The position numbers and the translations under genes were made by a program. The notes beneath the pieces are model-generated. The model was given only the letters and a program-made list of their open reading frames with translations, was not told the origin of the DNA and searched no databases. 64,000 nt of DNA. Source: Sediminibacterium sp. (GTDB taxonomy: Bacteria; Bacteroidota; Bacteroidia; Chitinophagales; Chitinophagaceae). The stretch lies in NCBI GenBank assembly GCA_030158665.1, contig JAOASM010000036.1, forward strand, positions 1 through 64,000, in the 5' to 3' direction. Positions 26,287-34,628 of the stretch are shown here, piece by piece (the stretch's first letter is position 1; every line of letters begins with the position of its first letter).

Positions 26287-26697
26287 TTATGAAGATACAA
26301 AAATTCGACGGTGGTTGGGATCTAGGATTTCAATATTCAATACCACTGCATTTTCTGGCACCAAATTAGGTGCTTTTTCAGGCCATTCCACCAAGGACAA
26401 ATCCGCTTCATCCATGGCAGCCTCTACCCCTGCTTGTCTTGCTTCCGCCTCACTCTCTATACGATACCAATCCATATGGTAGATCAATTTGCCATTGACT
26501 TCATATTCATTCATAATAGAAAAAGTAGGACTAGACATCGCCTGTTGGATACCCAAGGCTTTCCCTATTGCTGCAATAAGGGTCGTCTTTCCCGCCCCCA
26601 TGGGTGCTTGAAAAACCCATACAGGTTTAGAAGCATACTTTTTCACCAATTGGGCTGCAATAGGTGCTGTTTGATCAAGGGTATAAATAAGATCCAT
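26287..26697 (-). CDS. tsaE: tRNA threonylcarbamoyladenosine synthesis ATPase TsaE
   Basis: TsaE is the ATPase that resets the TsaB-TsaD complex making t6A on tRNA. The 136-residue protein has Walker A APMGAGKTTLI near 32-42, the switch-like SSPTFSIMNEY and the HMDWYRIE segment. The ATG at 26697 (MDLIYTLDQ) is chosen; an earlier non-ATG start would put the promoter box inside the gene. It sits 12 bases upstream of ald on the same strand. Confidence 0.94.
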   Translation of the reverse strand: MDLIYTLDQTAPIAAQLVKKYASKPVWVFQAPMGAGKTTLIAAIGKALGIQQAMSSPTFSIMNEYEVNGKLIYHMDWYRIESEAEARQAGVEAAMDEADLSLVEWPEKAPNLVPENAVVLNIEILDPNHRRIFVSS

Positions 26698-26701
26698 CCT
26701 G

Positions 26702-26709
26702 CAAATATA
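26702..26709 (-). promoter_or_regulatory. -7 box abutting the tsaE start codon
   Basis: The minus strand reads TATATTTG, a full TAnnTTTG match, with only four bases between it and the ATG. The transcript would start at or next to the A of the start codon, so the mRNA is probably leaderless. Confidence 0.5.
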
Positions 26710-26740
26710 AAGCTTCAAATACAATCCTAAAATGGTTTCG

Positions 26741-26748
26741 TACCTTTA
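26741..26748 (+). promoter_or_regulatory. Probable -7 box of copA
   Basis: TACCTTTA matches TAnnTTTG except for the last base, 18 bases before the ATG at 26767. It lies 32 bases from the divergent tsaE box. Confidence 0.35.
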
Positions 26749-26766
26749 TATTATAAATGCATTCAT

Positions 26767-28905
26767 ATGGAAAACATTCAATGGAAAGTAGATGGTATGA
26801 GTTGTACCAATTGCGCGTTATCCATTCACAAATATCTTAGTAGTAAAGGCATTCATGAGCCTAAAGTAAATTTCATGGAAGGTGAAGTTCAATTTGAATT
26901 GGTTGATGCTGCCCAAAAACCAGCTTTGATTAAAGGGATTCAAGATTTAGGCTATAAAGTGAGAGGTCAAGAAGCGGAGGAAGGTCAAACAAAAAAATGG
27001 TTAGATAACAATAAGGAAAGAGCTATCTTCTCATTGATCTTTACCCTTCCACTCATTGTGCATATGATTCCAGGTGTACATATTCATTGGTTGATGAACC
27101 CTTATGTTCAGTTGGCTTTAACCATTCCAGTTTTTATAGTAGGTATGAATTATTTTGGCAGAAGTGCTATCAATAGTTTGTTCAATGGTATCCCCAATAT
27201 GAATGTATTGGTTGCTATAGGTGCAGTGGCCTCTTTTGGTTATAGTTTGTACGGAACAATCATTGGTCAAGGGGCACAGTTTGCTTACTATGAAACTACT
27301 GCTACTATTTTAACCTTTGTGTTTTTTGGAAACTATTTGGAGGATGCCTCCATTGCTTCTACACAACGTGCTTTAAAAGATTTAGTGAAAGCACAGAAAG
27401 TGATGGCCAATATGATTGTCTTTGATGAACATCATAAGGAAATCATTTTTAAAGTGGCTGCTGATACCTTGAAAGTAGGTGATATTTTATTGATTAACTC
27501 AGGTGAAACAGTGCCGATGGATTGTAAAATATTATCTGGTGAAGCAGATGTAAACGAAGCCATTGTAACTGGCGAAAGTGTTCCAGTTCATCGCAAAATG
27601 AAGGAGATATTACTTGGTGGAAGTACCATTGAAAACGGCTCTATCAAGGCTTATGTCACTGCGGTGGGTGATCAGACTGTGCTAGCTAATATTTTAAAAA
27701 TGGTTAAAGCGGCACAAGGAGAAAAACCACCTGTTCAAGTTTTGGCAGATAAAATTAGTGCCATCTTTGTACCCTTGGTTGTGGGCATTGCTTTACTCAC
27801 TTTATTGGGAAACTATTTTTTAACCAATATTGGGTTTAGTGAAAGCATGTTAAGATCCATAGCGGTATTGGTTATTTCTTGCCCTTGCGCGATGGGATTG
27901 GCAACACCAGCTGCAATTGCTGTAGGACTTGGAAGAGGCGCGAGAAATGGTGTATTGTTTAAAAATGCAAAAAGCCTTGAAACTTTTAAAGACATTAAGC
28001 AAGTTGTTTTTGATAAAACGGGTACTTTAACAACAGGACATTTTGAAGTGAGTGGATTCCATATTGTTAATTATGAAATTGGTCAAATTTCAGAACAAGA
28101 TTTTAAAATCCTAACTTATTCTTTAGAAAAATATTCCAATCATCCAATTGCTAATTGTATCAAAGAAGAATGGAAAACGACAGAAGTGATAAAATGGGCT
28201 CAAATAGATGAAGTAAAGGGCATGGGTATTCAAGCAACAGATAAAGATGGAAATACCTATTGGGCTGGATCCTATAAGACACTAGAGGATAAATCAACTG
28301 AAGATGGACACAATATCTATATTCAAAAGAATAACAGATTAATTGGATGGATTGATGTAGCAGATCAAATTAGACCAGAAGCAAAAGAAGTCATTGATCA
28401 ATTACACCGACAAGGCATCACTACCATTTTATTGAGTGGCGATAGAGCCGCAAAATGTAAACTGGTTGGCGATGCATTAGGAATTCAAAAAATCATAGCA
28501 GAACAAAGTCCGTCTGATAAACTAGAACAACTAGACGCATTAACAAAAATTGCACCAACTGCCATGGTGGGCGATGGCATCAACGATGCCCCAGCTTTGG
28601 CTAAAGCAACCATTGGTATCTCTTTGAGCAATGCATCGCATATAGCCATTCAAAGTGCGCAAGTGGTGCTAATGAATAAAGGATTGAAGAACCTACCGAT
28701 GTCATTGGTATTAGGCAGAAAAACGTACGAAACGATTAAAGAAAATTTAGGATGGGCTTTCTCTTATAATATCATCGCTATTCCTGTGGCTGCGTTTGGA
28801 TTTTTAGGCACATGGGGACCTACTTACGGCGCAATGATTATGGCATTAAGCGATGTCGTCTTGGCCTTGAATTCATTAAGATTATTTAAAAAGAAATTGC
28901 AATAA
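26767..28905 (+). CDS. copA: Copper-translocating P-type ATPase
   Basis: This P1B-type pump most likely exports Cu(I) from the cytoplasm. The 712-residue protein begins with one heavy-metal-associated domain (GMSCTNC, Cys13 and Cys16). The actuator has TGES. The transmembrane ion site CPC lies near 372-374, the phosphorylated Asp416 is in DKTGTLT, the HP locus is in SNHPIA, and the hinge is MVGDGINDAPAL. The CPC motif with one CxxC domain fits the Cu(I) subgroup, although Ag(I) cannot be excluded. recQ follows after 16 bases. Confidence 0.92.
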   Translation: MENIQWKVDGMSCTNCALSIHKYLSSKGIHEPKVNFMEGEVQFELVDAAQKPALIKGIQDLGYKVRGQEAEEGQTKKWLDNNKERAIFSLIFTLPLIVHMIPGVHIHWLMNPYVQLALTIPVFIVGMNYFGRSAINSLFNGIPNMNVLVAIGAVASFGYSLYGTIIGQGAQFAYYETTATILTFVFFGNYLEDASIASTQRALKDLVKAQKVMANMIVFDEHHKEIIFKVAADTLKVGDILLINSGETVPMDCKILSGEADVNEAIVTGESVPVHRKMKEILLGGSTIENGSIKAYVTAVGDQTVLANILKMVKAAQGEKPPVQVLADKISAIFVPLVVGIALLTLLGNYFLTNIGFSESMLRSIAVLVISCPCAMGLATPAAIAVGLGRGARNGVLFKNAKSLETFKDIKQVVFDKTGTLTTGHFEVSGFHIVNYEIGQISEQDFKILTYSLEKYSNHPIANCIKEEWKTTEVIKWAQIDEVKGMGIQATDKDGNTYWAGSYKTLEDKSTEDGHNIYIQKNNRLIGWIDVADQIRPEAKEVIDQLHRQGITTILLSGDRAAKCKLVGDALGIQKIIAEQSPSDKLEQLDALTKIAPTAMVGDGINDAPALAKATIGISLSNASHIAIQSAQVVLMNKGLKNLPMSLVLGRKTYETIKENLGWAFSYNIIAIPVAAFGFLGTWGPTYGAMIMALSDVVLALNSLRLFKKKLQ

Positions 28906-28921
28906 ACGATTAATTGATTGA

Positions 28922-30634
28922 TTGGAAGCCTTAGACGAAATATTAAAAAAGCATTGGAACTATGACAGTTTTCGACCACAGCAACTAGCAGTGATCGAAT
29001 CTATCCTTTCTGGAAAGGATACCCTTGCATTGTTGCCAACAGGTGCCGGTAAATCAATTTGCTTTCAGGTACCAACGATCTACCAGAGAGGCATCTGTGT
29101 AGTGATTAGTCCATTGATAGCGCTAATGCAAGATCAAGTGAAAGACTTGGTATCAAAAAACTTAAAAGCCGTTTTGTTAGGCAGTCAATTGAGTCCTTAT
29201 GAAGAGTCCATTGTGTTTAAAGAGATTGCAGCAAAAAAATATCAATTCATCTATTGTTCACCAGAGAAATTAGCGCAAAAACATTTTCAAACTTTATTAA
29301 GCACCTTGCCGATTCAATTATTTGCTATTGATGAGGCGCATTGTATTTCTCAATGGGGCTATGATTTTAGACCGAGCTATCGAAAATTAGACTTTTTGAA
29401 AAAAACCTTTCCAAATATCCCAATTTTGGCTATGACTGCATCTGCCATTCCTTTAGTTCAAAAAGACATGTTAAAACAATTGGGCTTGCAGGATGCCAAT
29501 GTAATCACTGATCAATTTTTAAGACCTAATCTAAGCTATCAAGTCAGAAGAGAAACCGTTAAATTATTTGTTTTAAAGAATCTATTAAAAGACATTACCG
29601 GTTCCGTAATTATTTATTGCAATACAAGAAATAATGTAGCCCAACTCGCAAGCATGTTAACTAGTTATGGTTTTTCTGTTGCAGGGTATCATGCAGGCAT
29701 GGAATTGAATGAACGAAAAAAAGCTCAAGAACAATGGATGCAGGATGCCATTCAGATAATGGTGTCTACCAGCGCATTTGGCATGGGCATCAATAAAACC
29801 AATGTACGCGCCGTCATCCATTTTGATATACCTGGCAGTATTGAACAATATTACCAAGAAGCTGGAAGAGCAGGAAGGGATGGATTACCAGCAAAAGCAA
29901 TTTTACTTTATCAGCAAAACGACTTAGATTATTGGAATCAACTACAAGAAAAAAAGATACCCCCTATCCCTGTTATCAAGAAAGTTTTTCAAGACCTGGC
30001 AGATTTTGTTCAATTACCTGTGGGTATGGGCGAATTGCAACAATTTCTTTTTGACTTCGATTTGTTTTGTATACAATTTAAGTGGGATAAAATCATTGCC
30101 AGAAATGCACTTCAATGGATTGAACAAGAGGGACATGTCAAATTTTCTCCAAGCTCATTCAAACCCACTTTAGTTCAAGTGATTGAAAATAGAATTACGA
30201 TTCAATTATTTGAAAAACAATATCCTGAAACAGGCTTTGTATTGCAAACCTTATTAAGAACCTATGGCGGCATTATAGATAGTCCTCAATTTATCAATGA
30301 AGGCACCCTTGCAAAATTATTACAACGTGATGTAGCATTTGTCCAAATGCAATTAAAGCAATTACAACAATATGGGATGATTTCATTAGAGCAGAAAGCC
30401 AATCAACCAATTGTTCAATTTAAATGGAATAGAGCATCCGCAGAATTTATGACCCTTAATTTAGATCAATATCAGGCAAGAAAATTAGCTTTCGAAGACC
30501 GCATAAGGGCAATGAGAGATTACTTAGGAAACAGAACAGTTACATGTAGAAACGTATTTCTTGCTAAATATTTTGGCGAAAAAGCACCTCAAAACTGTGG
30601 AATATGCGACCTTTGTTCAAGTACGAAGCAATAG
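28922..30634 (+). CDS. recQ: RecQ-family ATP-dependent DNA helicase
   Basis: The 570-residue superfamily 2 helicase unwinds DNA in repair and recombination. It has Walker A LPTGAGKSICFQ near 38-49, the DEAH box in AIDEAHCISQWGYDFRPSYR near 135-155, and motif VI YYQEAGRAGRDG. The C-terminal part differs from E. coli RecQ. A winged-helix-like region (about 400-510) comes first, and the zinc-binding cysteines (about 541, 559, 562, 565) are at the very end. No HRDC domain follows. The start is TTG at 28922, because a TGA stands in frame immediately upstream. Confidence 0.92.
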   Translation: MEALDEILKKHWNYDSFRPQQLAVIESILSGKDTLALLPTGAGKSICFQVPTIYQRGICVVISPLIALMQDQVKDLVSKNLKAVLLGSQLSPYEESIVFKEIAAKKYQFIYCSPEKLAQKHFQTLLSTLPIQLFAIDEAHCISQWGYDFRPSYRKLDFLKKTFPNIPILAMTASAIPLVQKDMLKQLGLQDANVITDQFLRPNLSYQVRRETVKLFVLKNLLKDITGSVIIYCNTRNNVAQLASMLTSYGFSVAGYHAGMELNERKKAQEQWMQDAIQIMVSTSAFGMGINKTNVRAVIHFDIPGSIEQYYQEAGRAGRDGLPAKAILLYQQNDLDYWNQLQEKKIPPIPVIKKVFQDLADFVQLPVGMGELQQFLFDFDLFCIQFKWDKIIARNALQWIEQEGHVKFSPSSFKPTLVQVIENRITIQLFEKQYPETGFVLQTLLRTYGGIIDSPQFINEGTLAKLLQRDVAFVQMQLKQLQQYGMISLEQKANQPIVQFKWNRASAEFMTLNLDQYQARKLAFEDRIRAMRDYLGNRTVTCRNVFLAKYFGEKAPQNCGICDLCSSTKQ

Positions 30635-30713
30635 GTATATTTTAACAAAAGATTGGAAACTCATTTTAAAGGTTAAAAACTAAAATGTGTTTCTTTACAC
30701 AAAGCAATCAATT

Positions 30714-31412
30714 ATGGAAGATAAAAAGAAGTATAAAATCCTTTTATGCGAAGACGACAGTAATTTAGGTTTAGTTTTAAAGAACTACCTAGAATTAAAT
30801 GAATATGATGTTACGCTTGAAAGAGATGGCAGATTAGGTCTTGGCGCTTTTCAACGTGAGAAGTTTGACCTTTGCTTATTAGATGTAATGATGCCAAACG
30901 TGGATGGCTTTACCTTGGCCGAGGAAATTAGAGACATTGATCCAGATGTGCCTTTATTCTTTTTAAGTGCGAAAACCTTAAAAGAAGATATCCTTCAAGG
31001 TTATCGACTTGGAGCAGATGATTATATCACAAAACCATTTGATAGTGACGTTTTAATGCATAAGATTAAGGCGATTATCAAACGTAATGAAGAAGACAAT
31101 AAAGTTACAGACAATCTTGAATTTGAATTGGGCGCATATCATTTCAATCCAAAATTGAGAGAATTGAAATTCAAAGAAAATACACAAGTCCTTTCTCCTA
31201 AGGAAAATGAATTATTAAAAATGCTTGCAGAGCATAAAAATGATTTATTAACTAGAGAAAAAGCATTGAAGAAGATTTGGGGTAGTGATACTTATTTTAA
31301 TGGAAGAAGCATGGATGTGTACATTGCTAAATTGAGAAAATATTTAAAAGAAGATAGCACCATTGAGATTGTGAATATTCATGGTAACGGATTTAGACTA
31401 GTTGTTCAATAG
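30714..31412 (+). CDS. OmpR-family response regulator, no adjacent kinase
   Basis: The 232-residue protein has a receiver domain with acidic pocket CEDD near 12-15, phospho-acceptor Asp57 in LLDVMMP, Ser/Thr in FFLSAKT and Lys in YITKPFD. A winged-helix DNA-binding domain follows (about 130-232, ending YIAKLRKYLKEDSTIEIVNIHGNGFRLV). It resembles Bacteroidota RprY, which is usually paired with a histidine kinase, but none is next to it here. The ATG at 30714 (MEDKKKYK) is preferred to an upstream GTG. It ends in a small tandem duplication and a terminator. Confidence 0.92.
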   Translation: MEDKKKYKILLCEDDSNLGLVLKNYLELNEYDVTLERDGRLGLGAFQREKFDLCLLDVMMPNVDGFTLAEEIRDIDPDVPLFFLSAKTLKEDILQGYRLGADDYITKPFDSDVLMHKIKAIIKRNEEDNKVTDNLEFELGAYHFNPKLRELKFKENTQVLSPKENELLKMLAEHKNDLLTREKALKKIWGSDTYFNGRSMDVYIAKLRKYLKEDSTIEIVNIHGNGFRLVVQ

Positions 31413-31426
31413 ACTGTTCAATAGAC
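31403..31426 (+). repeat. Tandem 12-bp duplication across a stop codon
   Basis: TGTTCAATAGAC occurs twice in direct succession at 31403-31414 and 31415-31426. The first copy contains the TAG stop of the response regulator gene, so a second out-of-coding copy of the gene end follows it. Confidence 0.85.
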
Positions 31427-31434
31427 TACCTATA

Positions 31435-31464
31435 TAAAAAAACCTCCAACCGGAGGTTTTTTTA
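31435..31464. terminator. Bidirectional terminator between the response regulator and ruvB
   Basis: AACCTCC at 31441-31447 pairs with GGAGGTT at 31452-31458, extended by an A-run on the left and a T-run on the right. It serves the two convergent genes. Confidence 0.9.
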
Positions 31465-31467
31465 TGC

Positions 31468-32505
31468 TTATCTGAAAAGTTCTGGATTGTCACCAAAACC
31501 TTGTCCTTTTTGCTTCCCAAGGTGTTCATACGCTTTGTAAGTCACTTCTCTTCCCCTTGGTGTTCTTTGCAAGAAACCCTCTTGAATTAGGAAAGGTTCA
31601 TACACTTCCTCAATCGTTCCTGACTCTTCCCCTACTGCCGTTGCAATGGTAGTAATGCCAACAGGTCCACCTTTGAATTTCTCTATAATGGCAAGTAAAA
31701 TACGATTGTCCATTTCGTCTAAACCATGTTCATCTACATTCAATGCTTTAAGGGCATGTTGTGTGATACCTAAGTCAACAATTCCATCATTCAAGACTTG
31801 TGCAAAATCTCTTACCCTTCTTAATAATCCATTGGCAATTCTTGGTGTCCCCCTACTTCTTCTTGCAATCTCACCAGCAGCACTTGAATCCACTTTTACT
31901 TCAAGGATACCAGCACTTCTTTCAATAATTTTTTGCAAAACCGTTGCAGGATAATATTCCAATCTTGATTTAATACCAAAACGTGATAACAATGGCGCTG
32001 TCAATAATCCACTTCTCGTTGTAGCACCCACTAAAGTGAATGGATTCAAATTAATTTGTACTGTTCTTGCATTGGGCCCACTATCAATTAAAATGTCAAT
32101 CTTATAATCTTCCATGGCAGCATACAAATATTCTTCAACCACTGTACTCAATCGATGAATTTCGTCAATAAATAAGACATCATTGGGTTCAAGGCTCGTC
32201 AATAAACCCGCTAAATCACTTGGCTTTTCAATGACAGGACCCGAAGTTTCTTTAATCTGTACACCCATCTCATTGGCAACGATTCTGCTCAAGGTTGTTT
32301 TTCCTAAACCTGGAGGGCCATGAAATAAAATATGATCCAATGCCTCTCCTCTGAGCTTAGCAGCTTTAATAAAAATGCTGATGTTCTCTATCAACTGTGG
32401 CTGACCTGCAAACGCGTCCATCGCTGCAGGACGAATCGTATTCTCAAACTCTCTGTCCTGAGGTTGCACGTTTTGAAATGGTCTATCCAAGTTTGGGTTT
32501 GACAT
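31468..32505 (-). CDS. ruvB: Holliday junction branch migration helicase RuvB
   Basis: RuvB is the hexameric motor that moves Holliday junctions with RuvA. The 345-residue AAA+ protein has the N-terminal [21 protein letters not shown], Walker [14 protein letters not shown] near 60-72, Walker [13 protein letters not shown], sensor [21 protein letters not shown] and the C-terminal winged helix with TPRGREVT. It is 8 bases downstream of the dipeptidyl-peptidase gene. ruvC is 11 kb away on the plus strand, and ruvA is not in the window. Confidence 0.98.
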   Translation of the reverse strand: MSNPNLDRPFQNVQPQDREFENTIRPAAMDAFAGQPQLIENISIFIKAAKLRGEALDHILFHGPPGLGKTTLSRIVANEMGVQIKETSGPVIEKPSDLAGLLTSLEPNDVLFIDEIHRLSTVVEEYLYAAMEDYKIDILIDSGPNARTVQINLNPFTLVGATTRSGLLTAPLLSRFGIKSRLEYYPATVLQKIIERSAGILEVKVDSSAAGEIARRSRGTPRIANGLLRRVRDFAQVLNDGIVDLGITQHALKALNVDEHGLDEMDNRILLAIIEKFKGGPVGITTIATAVGEESGTIEEVYEPFLIQEGFLQRTPRGREVTYKAYEHLGKQKGQGFGDNPELFR

Positions 32506-32513
32506 AGGTTGTA

Positions 32514-34613
32514 TTATTTTGAAGTAGGCATTGCCTTTTCCAATAAGTGCTTATAAATAAATTGATTCTTTAAATCTGTAAAATGTTTTCCTTTTGCACC
32601 ACCCCATCCATGACGGCCTCCAGGATACAACATGAATTCTACTTGTTTGCCTTGGTCTTGTAATGCACTCAATAATTGAATAGAGTTTTGCATGTGCACA
32701 TTGTCATCCATGGTGCCATGCACCAACTGAAGCACTCCTTTAAAGTTTTTGATATGTGTCATGACATTACCAGATTGATATCCTTCTGGGTTTTCAGCAG
32801 GGGTATCCATGAATCGTTCTGTATAATGTGAATCATACAATTCCCATGCAGTGACACTTCCTCCAGCCATAGCATGCGTAAATACAGATGATCCATAAGT
32901 TAAGGCATAACAACTCATATAACCACCATAACTAAATCCAGTGATGGCAATTTTTGTAGGATCTGCTTGACCGTTGGCGATAAACCATTTTGCCATCGTC
33001 ATGTAATCTTGCATTTCCCAATATCCTAAATTACGATACATATAATTCACACCCTCTTTTCCAAAATGACCACTTGCACGGTGATCAAATGCAACCTGAA
33101 TCAACCCCTCTTCTGCCCAATTTTCTTTTGTTGGATTAGACGACCAACTGTCCATCACTGTGCCTGCATTAGGTCCACCATAAATACTCACTAGCAATGG
33201 ATACTTTTTATTTTTATCCATATTTTTAGGCCAAGTCACCAAGGCAGGTAATTCAAATAAACCATCTGCACTCTTAATGCGTATTAATTCTGTTTTAGCC
33301 AATTTACTTGGCTCATAATTAGCTGGAGTAGCCGTACCCAATACTTCTACCGATTTCTTTTGGGTAGATATAACCGCGAAAGTAGTAGGTGTTTGAATAT
33401 TACTATACACTGATACAAAATGTTTTGCATCAGGGGCTAAATACACTTGCGCATTGTTAAATTCACCCACTGTTAATCTTTTCTGATTTTTACCATCAAA
33501 GCCAATTGAATACAAATCAATTCTAGCACTATTTTCTAAACCTCTAGCAGTAAAATAAATAGTCTTGTTTTTTTCATCAATTTGACGAATACCTAATACG
33601 GTAAATTTACCAGTCGTTATTGGGTATTGTAATTTACCCTCCATATCATACATGTAAAGATGATTCCAACCACTTGCGTCAGACTGTGCGATGTATCCTT
33701 TATTATTTGGGATGAAATTAATCCTACCGCCATTCCTGTCTTCTAAGTCGATCCATGTTTTTTGATATTCTGTATACACCGGTTTTTTAGATCCACTAAT
33801 CATATCCAAATCGTAGATCTTAAGATTGTTTTGTCCACGATCCATCCAACTTAACCACATGCTATTGTTATTTGGGTTCCAAATTGGCCATCCAAAATAT
33901 TGATCTTCCGTTTCATTAAAGTCAGCCCATGTAATGGTGCCTCCATTTGGAGAAGTCCAACCAATTTTTACCGTAGGATTGGGATCTCCCGCTTTTGGAT
34001 ATCTTGTCTCTTCTACGAATCCATGCTGCCCCTCACTATTGTAAATTGGGAACATAGGTACTTTTCGTTCATCAAAACGCATAAATGAAATATACTTACT
34101 ATCAGGGCTCCACCAGAATGCACGATACTGTGTTGGTCGACCAAATATTTCTTCAAAATAAACCCAACTTGCATAACCATTCAAAATACCTGTAGCGCCA
34201 TCATTGGTAATAGCCACTTCCTTTTTAGTAACCAAGGACAAAGTATAGAGGTTATTGTTTTTTGTGTAACCTACATAATTCCCGTCAGGCGATACCGTAG
34301 GATTTTTCTCTTCAGCATTGTCAAAAGTCAATTGTACCTCTGATCCGTTTTCTCTTAAAAAGAGATCTCCTTTTTTAACTACGACTGTTTTTTCCGTTGG
34401 CACTGCGTCTGCAGGTGCAATACTATATTGTTTTGACACTACATTGTAGATATAGTTTTTTGGAGTGGTATCATCCCCTCTTTTCATATTCAATACAATT
34501 TGTGTATTGTCTACCCAACGTATAAACCTAGGCATACCATTTTGAACAGGTTGCGCAAAACTAGCAGCTGTTAAAAAACATAAAATTGCCGAAAACGAGA
34601 TCATTTTTTTCAT
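32514..34613 (-). CDS. Exported S9B dipeptidyl-peptidase IV family protease
   Basis: The 699-residue protein has a signal peptide (about 1-20), a beta-propeller (about 30-440) and an alpha/beta-hydrolase domain. The triad is Ser561 in GFSYGGYMS, Asp 636/637 in HGTMDDNVH and His668 in PGGRHGWG. The double glutamate in [10 protein letters not shown] (154-155), which anchors the free N-terminus of substrates in DPP IV, supports dipeptide release. It is probably periplasmic or outer-membrane associated and helps to digest peptides. It lies between leuS and ruvB in a minus-strand run, with gaps of 15 and 8 bases. Confidence 0.93.
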   Translation of the reverse strand: MKKMISFSAILCFLTAASFAQPVQNGMPRFIRWVDNTQIVLNMKRGDDTTPKNYIYNVVSKQYSIAPADAVPTEKTVVVKKGDLFLRENGSEVQLTFDNAEEKNPTVSPDGNYVGYTKNNNLYTLSLVTKKEVAITNDGATGILNGYASWVYFEEIFGRPTQYRAFWWSPDSKYISFMRFDERKVPMFPIYNSEGQHGFVEETRYPKAGDPNPTVKIGWTSPNGGTITWADFNETEDQYFGWPIWNPNNNSMWLSWMDRGQNNLKIYDLDMISGSKKPVYTEYQKTWIDLEDRNGGRINFIPNNKGYIAQSDASGWNHLYMYDMEGKLQYPITTGKFTVLGIRQIDEKNKTIYFTARGLENSARIDLYSIGFDGKNQKRLTVGEFNNAQVYLAPDAKHFVSVYSNIQTPTTFAVISTQKKSVEVLGTATPANYEPSKLAKTELIRIKSADGLFELPALVTWPKNMDKNKKYPLLVSIYGGPNAGTVMDSWSSNPTKENWAEEGLIQVAFDHRASGHFGKEGVNYMYRNLGYWEMQDYMTMAKWFIANGQADPTKIAITGFSYGGYMSCYALTYGSSVFTHAMAGGSVTAWELYDSHYTERFMDTPAENPEGYQSGNVMTHIKNFKGVLQLVHGTMDDNVHMQNSIQLLSALQDQGKQVEFMLYPGGRHGWGGAKGKHFTDLKNQFIYKHLLEKAMPTSK

Positions 34614-34628
34614 AGAATGTATTTTTAT

